Below, piece after piece: positions 28,678 to 36,887 of a DNA stretch of 64,000 nt (positions are counted from its first letter, which is position 1; the number at the start of each line of letters is the position of its first letter). Under the pieces are notes generated by a model. That model worked only from the letters and a program-made list of their open reading frames with translations. It had not been told where the DNA came from and did no database searches. The stretch comes from Lactobacillus sp. PV012 (GTDB lineage: Bacteria; Bacillota; Bacilli; Lactobacillales; Lactobacillaceae), in contig NZ_CP041983.1 in NCBI RefSeq assembly GCF_014522325.1, positions 62,001 through 126,000 of the forward strand. The letters are read 5' to 3'. Both the position numbers and the translations under genes were made by a program.

Positions 28678-29223
28678 ATGGTATTAACTAATCGTCAAAA
28701 AAGAACACAATTAGATTTAATTAGGACAATGGAAAGTTTATTAAATCGAAAAAAATTTGAGGATATTACAATCAATGATATCTGTTCAAATGCCTTAATA
28801 ACACGAGGAACGTTTTATCGCTATTTTAAAGATAAATATGAATTAACTCAAGCTGTACTAGAATATATTGGTGAAAGAGATCTAAAAGATAATACAGAAG
28901 AAATATTTTTTAAAAATCTAGAAGTATTTACACAAAAAAATAGTCGCCTGATTAAAAACATCAATCCCTCGAACCAGAATCGACTAAATTTTTATAATGA
29001 ATTTTTTAAAATTATTGAACAAGTAATTATAAGTTATGCAAATCAAGAAGAAAAAAGTAAGAAAGCTTTCTTAAAACCTGCCTTGAATAATACTACTAAT
29101 CAAGAAAAGTTAATTAAATTTATTTCGGGAGGAATAGCGTCTTTATTAATCACTACATCAATAGCTGATGAAAAAGAAAATCTTGAATTTATAATGGATT
29201 TGATGAAAAAATTATCCAAATAA
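28678..29223 (+). CDS. TetR/AcrR-family transcriptional regulator
   Basis: 181 aa. The N-terminal helix-turn-helix (KFEDITINDICSNALITRGTFYRYFKDKYEL, residues ~22-52) is typical of TetR. The C-terminal ligand-binding domain is diverged. The gene lies 120 bases upstream of, and in the same orientation as, a large MMPL/RND transporter, so it very likely represses it. GAGAAAG precedes the ATG. The palindrome between the two genes is a candidate operator. Confidence 0.9.
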   Translation: MVLTNRQKRTQLDLIRTMESLLNRKKFEDITINDICSNALITRGTFYRYFKDKYELTQAVLEYIGERDLKDNTEEIFFKNLEVFTQKNSRLIKNINPSNQNRLNFYNEFFKIIEQVIISYANQEEKSKKAFLKPALNNTTNQEKLIKFISGGIASLLITTSIADEKENLEFIMDLMKKLSK

Positions 29224-29250
29224 TACATTTTAAGACAAATGTATTATTTT
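29222..29250 (+). promoter_or_regulatory. Palindrome after tetR: terminator and/or operator
   Basis: AATACATTT (29222-29230) and AAATGTATT (29237-29245) are perfect inverted arms around TAAGAC, followed by ATTTTTAT. It could terminate tetR transcription or bind TetR upstream of the transporter promoter; sequence alone does not decide. Confidence 0.6.
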
Positions 29251-29278
29251 TATACAAAGACATATTTTGGAGCTGTAA

Positions 29279-29308
29279 TTGACAATTTTTCTATATTAAA
29301 ATTAAAAT
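29279..29308 (+). promoter_or_regulatory. Promoter of the MMPL transporter gene
   Basis: Consensus TTGACA (29279-29284) and TAAAAT (29303-29308), 18 bases apart. Confidence 0.6.
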
Positions 29309-29342
29309 CAATATTTTAAGAAAGGAAAGTTGAAAATTATAG

Positions 29343-31919
29343 ATGAATAGAATATTCAGTAAATGGGCAAAAAATATCTTTAAACATTCCAAGTTATATA
29401 TTGGTATTATTGGAGCCTTAACAGTTATTTTTGGGATTGGATTAAGTAGAATTCAAATGAAAATGGGAAATGATGTTTTTGTTAGCCCTAAGTCAGCTAT
29501 TTACAAAAATACTCAGACCTATCAGAAAAACTTTGGTGGGGATGCTGCCTATGTAATGTTAAGCGGTAAGCAAAAGAGAATTATTTCTCATAATACTATG
29601 CAAAAGGTAGCTACTTTTAGTAAAAATGCTAGTAAAATCAAAAATGTGAAATCCACTACTAGTGTTGTTAGCTTACTAAATGACTTAATTCAGAAATCTG
29701 ATTTTTCTACTATGATGTCACAAAGTGATTCAGCTAGTAATGAAAAGCTTCAAAAAGACTTATTTGCAAATTTAAGTGATAAGCAGAAAAATGAGTTACA
29801 AAAAAATTTACAATCATCTTTGTCGAAAGCGCAACTTGCTAAAGTTCAAGCTTATACTCAGAGTCTTTTAACAACTCCACAGCAAGCTAAAATAGGTGAG
29901 CTTGTTCAAGCAGGAACTAATCAAAATCAGGCGTTGCAAGAAACTTTAACTGCTAAGCAAAATCAACAATTGCAAGCATATACGTTATCCTTATTAACTT
30001 CAAAACAAAAAAATATTATTGTGGCTAAAGTAGTTAAAATGCTACCTAGCGTGGAAAAAATGTCTACACCATTATTACGAGACATTATGCTAGATAATAA
30101 TGGGAAAGTGCGTAAGGAGTTTGACCAATTATTACCTAAAAATGGTAAAAACCTTTTAATAATGGTTAACACCACTGATAAAACCAGTGATATGTCGACT
30201 AATGTACAACTTAGACAAGATCTTAAAAAGGCTCTCAAAAACACTCACTTTAATTTGGCTTATGAAGTAAATCTTGCTGGTCAACCAATCATTATGGGTG
30301 AAATTAAAACCAGTGTAATGTCAACAATGGTTAAAATGGTTATAATTGCTGTTATCTTGATGATTGCGGTTCTTACTATTTTATTTGCAGTCCGCCGTCG
30401 ATTATTTTCTCTTTTCTTTGTGTTAATTGGAATGATTTGGACGTTTGGAATCATGGGATGGCTTAATATTCCAATTACTTTAGCCACTATGGCTACACTC
30501 CCAATTATTATTGGTTTAGGAACTGATTTCGGGGTGCAGTTCCATAATCGTTATGAAGAAGAGTTTCGAAAAGAACAAATTTCTGACCAAGCATCACAAA
30601 CATCTGCTAAAAATATTGGGCCTGCGGTCGGTACAGCTGTAATTATGATGGCTTTAAGCTTTTTGACGATGTTGTTATCTAAAGCACCAATGATGCAGCA
30701 ATTTGGGATTACTTTAGCTATTGGGGTAGTGTGTGTTTACTTAGTAGGATTTATTCTTATCTTTGCTGTCTTACCTCTTTTAGATACTAAGACAAAAGTT
30801 AAAAAGGTTAAAACTGAAAGACCTAATAAAATTGGTCAATTACTAGGTCGTTATGCCAATTTTATTATGAATCATGCTGGAGTTACATTAATTATTGGAG
30901 TCATCATTGCAATTTTCGGGTTTGCAGTTGAAGGAAAGATAACTACAGAAACCAATATGACTAAGTTGATTCCTGAAAATCTTCCCTCTTTAGTTCAAAC
31001 GAAAAAGCTTCAAAAGAAAGTCGGATCAACTACATACCTAACTTATTTAGCTAAAGCTGATAATATTAAGGATAAAAACACTCTTAAGGAAATTCAAAGT
31101 ATTGGAAATAAAGTAAAGAAAGACAATAAAGATGTTGAAAGTGTTCAAAGCATTTCAACAGCTTATACACAATTTGGAGGAAAATATACTACTTCTCAGG
31201 AAAACATTAATAGAATCATTAATAATTTACCTGCTTCAATGAAGGATACTTTTATTAGTCCAAACAATCATTATGCAGCAATTCAGTTTAAGATTAAAAA
31301 TAATCTTTCTTCTGATGAGCAGTCGAAATTAATGAATCGAATTAATAAAGAAATTAATGGCCAGCATAAATATGTTAATATCTCAGCAGCTGGAGCTACT
31401 ATGATGCAATTAGTTGGAATTAAGAATATGACTTCGAATCATTATCTAATTATCGGAGCAGGTTTAGCAATTATCTTTATAGTTTTACTTGTGGTATATA
31501 GAAACTGGAAAGTTGCACTTTACCCACTTGTTCCAATCATTATCGTTCTTGGGGCTTCACCTTTAACTTTATGGGCAAGAGGAGGACAATATAATCCAGT
31601 AACTGTAACGTTAAGTTCATTAATTTTAGGTGTTGGAATTGAATTCACGATTTTGATTTTAGAGCGCTACCAAGAGGAAATTAAAACACATGATACCAAG
31701 GAAGCTATCATAACAGCAATTTCTTCAGTGGGAGCAGCAATTACGGTATCTGGATTAACAGTAATCGTTGGATTTTCAGCAATAATTTTTGCAGATTTTC
31801 CTGCTTTAAGTGCCTTTGGGGCAAGCACAGTAACAGATACAGCCTATTCTTTAATTGCAGCTCTTACTTTCATGCCAGCAATTATCTATCTTTTTGGTAA
31901 ATCTAAAAGTAAGCAGTGA
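29343..31919 (+). CDS. MMPL/RND-superfamily transporter
   Basis: 858-aa membrane protein with two internally repeated halves. Each half has one N-terminal membrane helix, a large extracytoplasmic domain (the first rich in Gln/Lys/Ser coiled-coil-like sequence, ~100-300) and a group of five helices. MMPL motifs such as LPIIIGLGTDFGVQFHNRYEEE and LILGVGIEFTILILERYQEE, with their acidic proton-relay residues, are present. Such proteins export lipids, peptides or drugs. It is paired with a TetR regulator. AGAAAGGAAAG precedes the start. Confidence 0.9.
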   Translation: MNRIFSKWAKNIFKHSKLYIGIIGALTVIFGIGLSRIQMKMGNDVFVSPKSAIYKNTQTYQKNFGGDAAYVMLSGKQKRIISHNTMQKVATFSKNASKIKNVKSTTSVVSLLNDLIQKSDFSTMMSQSDSASNEKLQKDLFANLSDKQKNELQKNLQSSLSKAQLAKVQAYTQSLLTTPQQAKIGELVQAGTNQNQALQETLTAKQNQQLQAYTLSLLTSKQKNIIVAKVVKMLPSVEKMSTPLLRDIMLDNNGKVRKEFDQLLPKNGKNLLIMVNTTDKTSDMSTNVQLRQDLKKALKNTHFNLAYEVNLAGQPIIMGEIKTSVMSTMVKMVIIAVILMIAVLTILFAVRRRLFSLFFVLIGMIWTFGIMGWLNIPITLATMATLPIIIGLGTDFGVQFHNRYEEEFRKEQISDQASQTSAKNIGPAVGTAVIMMALSFLTMLLSKAPMMQQFGITLAIGVVCVYLVGFILIFAVLPLLDTKTKVKKVKTERPNKIGQLLGRYANFIMNHAGVTLIIGVIIAIFGFAVEGKITTETNMTKLIPENLPSLVQTKKLQKKVGSTTYLTYLAKADNIKDKNTLKEIQSIGNKVKKDNKDVESVQSISTAYTQFGGKYTTSQENINRIINNLPASMKDTFISPNNHYAAIQFKIKNNLSSDEQSKLMNRINKEINGQHKYVNISAAGATMMQLVGIKNMTSNHYLIIGAGLAIIFIVLLVVYRNWKVALYPLVPIIIVLGASPLTLWARGGQYNPVTVTLSSLILGVGIEFTILILERYQEEIKTHDTKEAIITAISSVGAAITVSGLTVIVGFSAIIFADFPALSAFGASTVTDTAYSLIAALTFMPAIIYLFGKSKSKQ

Positions 31920-31961
31920 TACAATAAACTAATAAGTTTTATAGAGAAGAGGTACAGTAAT

Positions 31962-32288
31962 TTGAGTTTAACCATCAATCTTTACTATACTGGAAAAAAT
32001 GGTAGTGCACGTAAGTTTGTAAAGGAAATGGAAGAAAGCGGGTTGGCTGATAAGATTCGACATGAACCAGGTAACGAACGCTATGAATATTTCTACCCAG
32101 CAGATGATTTAGATACAGTACTTTTAATTGATAGTTGGATTAACCAAGAAGCTATTGATAAACACCATAAAAGTCCCATGATGGCTGAATTGGCAAAATT
32201 ACGTGAAAAGTACGATCTTCACATGAAAGTTGAAAGATTTATTCCAGCTCCAAAAATTAAAAGTGATGAAAAATTTATCAGAAAGTAG
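31962..32288 (+). CDS. Antibiotic-biosynthesis-monooxygenase (ABM)/YgiN-like protein
   Basis: 108 aa of the dimeric alpha+beta barrel fold: beta strand LTINLYYTGK, helix ARKFVKEMEES, strand NERYEYFYPADD...VLLIDSW, and helix QEAIDKHHKSPMMAELAKLREKYDLHM, where the His-His pair and the ExIDxHHxSP pattern are typical. Homologues are quinol monooxygenases or small-molecule-handling proteins. Start is TTG at 31962 with AGAGG upstream. Function here unknown. Confidence 0.8.
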   Translation: MSLTINLYYTGKNGSARKFVKEMEESGLADKIRHEPGNERYEYFYPADDLDTVLLIDSWINQEAIDKHHKSPMMAELAKLREKYDLHMKVERFIPAPKIKSDEKFIRK

Positions 32289-32305
32289 CTAAAGCGAAAA
32301 GAAAT

Positions 32306-32345
32306 AAAATAAGACAAGTCCCGTAAATGACTTGTCTTATTTTTT
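32306..32345 (+). terminator. Terminator after the ABM gene
   Basis: AAAATAAGACAAGTC (32306-32320) pairs with GACTTGTCTTATTTT (32329-32343) then T. Confidence 0.88.
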
Positions 32346-32445
32346 ACCAAATATTACCGTATATGTACTTTGTGTACGCTTTCAGTATATTATGATATAA
32401 GAAAATTATAAAGTAAAACGACTTACAAGATTTCAGTTTTTTACA

Positions 32446-32473
32446 TTGACTTATTAAAAGTAAGTAGTATTAT
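32446..32473 (+). promoter_or_regulatory. trxB promoter
   Basis: TTGACT (32446-32451) and TATTAT (32468-32473) with 16-base spacing, 60 bases before the gene. Confidence 0.5.
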
Positions 32474-32535
32474 ATAAATATAAATTAAAAGCAGAAGATG
32501 TATTAAATACAGTGTAATTTAATAGGAGAAGACAA

Positions 32536-33465
32536 ATGAAAAAATATGATGTAGCAGTTATTGGAGCAGGTCCTGGTGGAATGACTGCAGCATTATATGC
32601 TGCTAGGGCCAACTTAAAGGTTGCAATGATTGATCGAGGAGTTTATGGCGGTCAAATGAATAATACAGCTGAGGTTGAAAATTACCCTGGTTTTCCTTCA
32701 ATTATGGGCCCCGAATTGGGAGAAAAAATGTACCAAAGCACTGTAAAGCAAAATGTAGAATTTGTTTATGGTGATGTAAAGGGACTTAAACTTGATGGGC
32801 AGAAGCGCATTGTTCAGATGGATCCAGAAGATATTGAAGCCACTGTGGTAATCATTGCAACAGGTTCTAATAACCGAAAATTAGAAATTCCTGGAGAACA
32901 AGAATATAGTGGCCGTGGGGTTTCTTACTGCGCAGTATGTGATGGAGCTTTCTTCAAAGATGAAGATGTAGTTGTAGTTGGCGGTGGAGACTCAGCAGTT
33001 TCTGAAGGTCTTTACTTAGCTAATGTAACTGATGATGTAAATCTAATTCATAGACGTGATCAGTTAAGAGCAGAAAAGATTCTCCAAGATCGTGCTTTTA
33101 AAAATGATAAAATGCACTTTACTTGGGATAGTGAAGTTAAAGAAATCATTGGTGATGGTGAAAAAATGACTGGTGTCAAAGTCCATAATAACCAAACTAA
33201 TGAAGATACAGTGGTAAAGGCATCTGGAGCATTTATTTATATTGGAAATGTACCAAATACTGAACCATTTAAAGACTTGGACATCACTGATAAAGATGGC
33301 TGGATCATTACTAATGATCGAATGGAAACTTCTATTCCTGGTATTTATGCAATTGGAGATGTACGTCAAAAAGAACTCCGTCAAATCATTACTGCTGTTG
33401 GTGATGGTGGAGTTGCAGGACAAAATGCATTTGAATATATTGAAACCCTAAAAGTAGCCGAATAA
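32536..33465 (+). CDS. trxB: Thioredoxin reductase (NADPH)
   Basis: 309-aa flavoprotein that reduces thioredoxin. The FAD-binding GAGPGGMTAALYAARA (residues ~10-25), redox-active CAVC (~135-138, SYCAVCDGAFF), NADPH-binding VVGGGDSAVSEGLYLA and C-terminal FAD motif GIYAIGDVRQKELRQI are all present at the expected spacing. Length is normal. AGGAGAAG precedes the ATG. It is monocistronic. Confidence 0.96.
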   Translation: MKKYDVAVIGAGPGGMTAALYAARANLKVAMIDRGVYGGQMNNTAEVENYPGFPSIMGPELGEKMYQSTVKQNVEFVYGDVKGLKLDGQKRIVQMDPEDIEATVVIIATGSNNRKLEIPGEQEYSGRGVSYCAVCDGAFFKDEDVVVVGGGDSAVSEGLYLANVTDDVNLIHRRDQLRAEKILQDRAFKNDKMHFTWDSEVKEIIGDGEKMTGVKVHNNQTNEDTVVKASGAFIYIGNVPNTEPFKDLDITDKDGWIITNDRMETSIPGIYAIGDVRQKELRQIITAVGDGGVAGQNAFEYIETLKVAE

Positions 33466-33519
33466 TAATTTTCGATAATATTTCTAATATCCCCCCTTAT
33501 TGGAAATAACATGCTTACT

Positions 33520-33554
33520 AAAAGAACTTAACGATAAAGTTAAGTTCTTTTTTG
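33520..33554 (+). terminator. trxB terminator
   Basis: AAAAGAACTTAAC (33520-33532) and GTTAAGTTCTTTT (33539-33551) followed by T. Confidence 0.88.
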
Positions 33555-33568
33555 TTATAAAAAGGTTA

Positions 33569-33597
33569 TTAATATAACAATGTTATCGTTATATTAA
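33569..33597. promoter_or_regulatory. 29-bp dyad upstream of the cationic peptide gene
   Basis: TTAATATAAC (33569-33578) and GTTATATTAA (33588-33597) are perfect 10-bp inverted arms. There is no T tract and no gene end nearby, so a protein-binding site is more likely than a terminator. Confidence 0.55.
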
Positions 33598-33668
33598 TTC
33601 GGATAAATGTTAATATATCAATACTTTTGGCGAAATAAAGAAAATTATAATTTTTTATATAACAGGTG

Positions 33669-33697
33669 TTGTAATATGTAATTTAAAGTGATATTAT
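33669..33697 (+). promoter_or_regulatory. Promoter of the cationic peptide gene
   Basis: TTGTAA (33669-33674) and TATTAT (33692-33697), 17 bases apart. Confidence 0.55.
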
Positions 33698-33751
33698 AAT
33701 AAGTGAAGTGAGAGAGATAAGTAAATTTAAAAGATTGGAAAGAAGATTATT

Positions 33752-34012
33752 ATGAAATTACGTAAAACAGTTATTAGCTTAGTAAGTTTATTATCAGTTG
33801 GAACTATGGTTGCATCAAACGTAGCAAGTGCTCAAGCTGCAACAGTAGAAGAAAGTTACCCAGCATTAGCAAAGGCAGAAGATGCTCCAACTAACCCAGC
33901 AGCAAGCCAAGCTCCAAAGGGTAAACATGTAACAAAGAAGAGTAAAAAGACTACTAAGAAGCACGCTAAAAAGCATGCTAAGAAGACTGTAAAACGTAAT
34001 GTACGTAAGTAA
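33752..34012 (+). CDS. Secreted Lys/His-rich cationic small protein
   Basis: 86 aa. A clear signal peptide (KLRKTVISLVSLLSVGTMVASNVASAQA) ends near residue 29. A short acidic/Pro-Ala segment follows (EESYPALAKAEDAPTNPAAS), then a C-terminal basic block of about 38 residues made of KK and KH repeats (KKHAKKHAKKTVKRN). The layout (signal, acidic pro-part, basic tail) resembles acid-shock-type or cell-wall-charge-modifying proteins, but no family is firmly recognised. GGAAAGAAG precedes the ATG. It has its own promoter and a strong terminator. Confidence 0.75.
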   Translation: MKLRKTVISLVSLLSVGTMVASNVASAQAATVEESYPALAKAEDAPTNPAASQAPKGKHVTKKSKKTTKKHAKKHAKKTVKRNVRK

Positions 34013-34077
34013 GAAATAATAATATCTGTTGGTATTCGTAAAGAGTACTATGATTCTTAATTTTCAATTTTAAATAT

Positions 34078-34116
34078 AAAAAAGAGGATTTGTTTTAAAA
34101 CAAATCCTCTTTTTAC
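34078..34116. terminator. Strong bidirectional terminator
   Basis: AAAAAGAGGATTTGTTTT and AAAACAAATCCTCTTTTT form an 18-bp perfect hairpin between convergent genes. Confidence 0.92.
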
Positions 34117-34144
34117 ACTAAGAGTTATTTTGAAAGAAGTTTAA

Positions 34145-35008
34145 TTAAAGGTTAGCGTGAATATTGAATTTCTTAGTATTCTTGATGTAACGCTTTGCAA
34201 CACCCATGAAGTGAACGCTAATCTTAGAGTGATCATTTGGTAAATCTGAGAAACTCATGCCAAAGTACTTAGTTGGAGCATCGTAACCCTTAAGAGAACG
34301 ACAACCTAATAAGTCACCTGCGTGTTCCCATTCAGTGTAGTAAGCAGTGTTATCAGCTTGAGATTCAGTACCATAGTAACCACCGAATAACATTTGTTTA
34401 ATATTGAAGTAAACTTGACGCTTTAAAGCATACATAGAACGAGTAGAACCAGAGAATTCAGAAGTAATAGGAAGACCAGATTCATCTTCGTAAACTTGAC
34501 CAGCGTTCTTTAAGCCAGAAGCAACAGCAGCACGAGTAATACCTGCAACGTAGTGATCAGAATCCCAAACGCTACGACCATTGTCATGGTATTGCTTAGC
34601 AACTTTATCAGCAAAATCCATAGCAGATTTGTTTAAAACCCAAGGCTTTTTGTTAAGTTGACTACGAGCTGAGTTAATCAAGCGAAGAGCAAAACGGTTG
34701 ATTTCAAGCTTTTGGCTGGAAGATAACTTAGTTACATCAACCATAACATTTTTGTCAGCATCGTCACCAACAAATTGGTTTTCTTTAACCCCTTTAACAG
34801 AAGCGTTAATTAAAGCTTTTTTGTTTTTAGCAGAAATCTTATTATTATCAACTTGAGCAATACGTTTAGCAGTGTAACCACTAGGTAAAGTAATGGAAGT
34901 TGATTCAGCTTTTACAGAAGTTGAATTAATTGAAGTAGCAACAACTAATCCAATAACAAATAAAATAATAGTAAATACATTTTTTAATAACAACTTAGTG
35001 TTTTTCAT
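34145..35008 (-). CDS. SEC10/PgrA surface-exclusion-domain secreted protein
   Basis: 287 aa with a signal peptide (LLLKNVFTIILFVIGLVVATSINSTSVKA). The rest matches the CAP-like fold of the SEC10/PgrA surface-exclusion domain: EINRFALRLINSARSQLNKKPWVLNKSAMDFADKVA, conserved His in DSDHYVAGI, and a later segment with YTEWEHAGDLLG. No LPxTG or membrane anchor is seen, so it is probably released or bound non-covalently. AGGAG precedes the ATG, and a consensus promoter lies at 35074-35101. Confidence 0.85.
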   Translation of the reverse strand: MKNTKLLLKNVFTIILFVIGLVVATSINSTSVKAESTSITLPSGYTAKRIAQVDNNKISAKNKKALINASVKGVKENQFVGDDADKNVMVDVTKLSSSQKLEINRFALRLINSARSQLNKKPWVLNKSAMDFADKVAKQYHDNGRSVWDSDHYVAGITRAAVASGLKNAGQVYEDESGLPITSEFSGSTRSMYALKRQVYFNIKQMLFGGYYGTESQADNTAYYTEWEHAGDLLGCRSLKGYDAPTKYFGMSFSDLPNDHSKISVHFMGVAKRYIKNTKKFNIHANL

Positions 35009-35073
35009 AATATTTTTACTCCTTTTGGGGTCATATAAATATAATTTTTTCTTTAATTCAATCTACAAATGCT

Positions 35074-35101
35074 ATTATATCAGCATTAAATGACATTGCA
35101 A
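35074..35101 (-). promoter_or_regulatory. Promoter of the SEC10/PgrA-like gene
   Basis: Minus strand TTGCAA (35101-35096), 16 bases, TATAAT (35079-35074) with an extended TG. Of the rest of the 344-base gap (35009-35352), only an AAGCGCTT cre-like core near 35165 stands out. Confidence 0.6.
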
Positions 35102-35352
35102 TTTTAATAACATATTTACGGACATAAAATAACCAGTATTTACCATATTATATTAAATAAAATAAGCGCTTACATGTTATTATAATGGGATAAATAACGC
35201 ATTATTATTTAAATAACATATTATAAGGATAATTTTTTAAAAATAATTTTTGAAGATATTTTTGAACAAGTGTTATTAAATAGAAACTTTACAAACAAAG
35301 AAATAAATAGTAACCTACTAATATCTCTTTGAACTAAAAATGGAGGAATTTG

Positions 35353-35889
35353 ATGTTTTCTAAAAATGCCGTTAAAGCAAAACTTTTGGCAATTATATTG
35401 GCTTTAGTGATAGCTCTAGGAATGAGTTGGCTCGCAAGTCAACGTGTAAATGCAAGTATTAAAGAAACGGCAATGCATGGAAAGATTATTATAAAGTACT
35501 CAGGTAAGGGAAAAGTACATTTACTTAACGAGGATGGAAAGTATATTAAGAAGTATGCTAAAAAAGATTCCAAATGGAAGGTTTATGCTAAAGCAACCAT
35601 TCGAAAACAATTGATGTATCGTATTGGCAAGAATACTTGGATTCCCGCAAAATATACTAAAAAAGCCTCCACTAAAACTGCAGCTAGTGCTCCAGTTCAA
35701 TGGAAGGCAAAAAGTAGTGAAAAAGGTTTTTTAGTAAATACAAGTTCTGTAGGAAAAATAATTGGTAATAAAACAACTAAGAAATTTTATTTACCGGGTA
35801 AAAAAAATCATAAAATTCTATCTTTAAATATGGTATTTTTTTCTTCTAAAAAAGAAGCTGAGGATGCAGGTTATAAGTTAGCAAATTAA
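35353..35889 (+). CDS. Secreted protein with SLAP-like and nuclease-associated C-terminal motif
   Basis: 178 aa. Signal peptide or anchor at residues ~10-36 (LLAIILALVIALGMSWLASQRVNA), a central SH3/SLAP-like basic segment with a YRIGKNTWIPAKY motif, and a C-terminal block GNKTTKKFYLPG...FFSSKKEAEDAGYKLA. That block resembles the short GNxxSKxYHxPG...FxSxxxAxxAGY domain found beside extracellular nucleases. It has no nuclease domain of its own. The ATG at 35353 follows GGAGGA by five bases. Confidence 0.7.
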   Translation: MFSKNAVKAKLLAIILALVIALGMSWLASQRVNASIKETAMHGKIIIKYSGKGKVHLLNEDGKYIKKYAKKDSKWKVYAKATIRKQLMYRIGKNTWIPAKYTKKASTKTAASAPVQWKAKSSEKGFLVNTSSVGKIIGNKTTKKFYLPGKKNHKILSLNMVFFSSKKEAEDAGYKLAN

Positions 35890-35922
35890 AAAGGTCTACC
35901 TTCAAATAAGGTAAACCTTTTT
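35888..35922. terminator. Bidirectional terminator before degV
   Basis: AAAAAGGTCTACCTT and AAGGTAAACCTTTTT pair with one mismatch between convergent genes. Confidence 0.75.
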
Positions 35923-35927
35923 AATTG

Positions 35928-36767
35928 TTATTTGCTTTCGTAACCAATCATTAAACCACCATTTTCGGCATAGTAGCTACATAAACCACCGCATTTTCCA
36001 ATGGTGATTTTTGCATCAGGGAATTTACTTAAAAGTAAATTCTCAATTGCTTCAGCACCGGCTAAATTATCAACATGGTCGATAGCAACTTTTCCGCCAT
36101 TGTAACCATATTCAATCATTTTCTTTACAATTTGACTGTAGGTTTTTTTAGCCCCCCGTGCTTTGCCAATGGATTCAAATTTTCCCTGAACACTAGCGCG
36201 CCCGATAACATTTAATTTAAGCATCCCCATTACCTTAGCAGCAGCGCCAGATACACGCCCACTATTTACAAGATTAGTTAAATCTTGTAAGGCAAAAATT
36301 AAATTAAGATGTTCTTGGTAATCTTCAATTTTTTTGACTATTTCTTTAAAAGAGAGTCCTTCTTTAATAAGCTCACCAGTTTTTTCGGCAAGTAATTTGA
36401 CTTGTGGGCCGGCTGAGTGACTATCAAAAACAAGAATTTTAGCTTTAGGGTGAGTAGTATGATATTCTGTTGCGGCTTGCTTAGCAGCATTGTAGCTTCC
36501 CGATAGTGCCCCTGAAATGGTAAAGACAAAGATTTCATCACTATCGCCAAAAGCAGTTAGCCAATCATGGATATTAGGACAGGAAGTGGTAGTTTTAACA
36601 CTATTTTCACTTAGAGCTTCTTTAAGTAAAGTTGGATCAATGTGACCATCATCGCGCCAAGACTTATTTCCCACTTGAATAGTCAAAGGTACGTTTTCAT
36701 GAGGAGTACCTGAACATTCAGAAGTTAAAAGATTAGCACTGGAGTCTGTAAGAATTTTAGCTGTCAT
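35928..36767 (-). CDS. DegV-family fatty-acid-binding protein
   Basis: 279 aa of the DegV/FakB fold, which binds a fatty acid and presents it to the FakA kinase. N-terminal ILTDSSANLL, central TISGALSGSYNAAKQAA and GRVSGAAAKVMGMLKLNVI, and C-terminal GKCGGLCSYYAENGGLMIGY fit the family. The usual final GPG...G motif is altered to KCGGLCSYYAENGGL. The ATG at 36767 is chosen because GAGG precedes it by six bases; an ATG at 36779 is less likely. The lipid specificity is unknown. Confidence 0.85.
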   Translation of the reverse strand: MTAKILTDSSANLLTSECSGTPHENVPLTIQVGNKSWRDDGHIDPTLLKEALSENSVKTTTSCPNIHDWLTAFGDSDEIFVFTISGALSGSYNAAKQAATEYHTTHPKAKILVFDSHSAGPQVKLLAEKTGELIKEGLSFKEIVKKIEDYQEHLNLIFALQDLTNLVNSGRVSGAAAKVMGMLKLNVIGRASVQGKFESIGKARGAKKTYSQIVKKMIEYGYNGGKVAIDHVDNLAGAEAIENLLLSKFPDAKITIGKCGGLCSYYAENGGLMIGYESK

Positions 36768-36887
36768 GATTATCCTCACTATATTTAATCAAATTATTAT
36801 ACTTTTATTAATATAAGCTTAGGCAAAAAAGTGAATTGTGTCAATTAAAACGAATGTTATACTTTGTAGTAGAAAACACAAAGTAGA

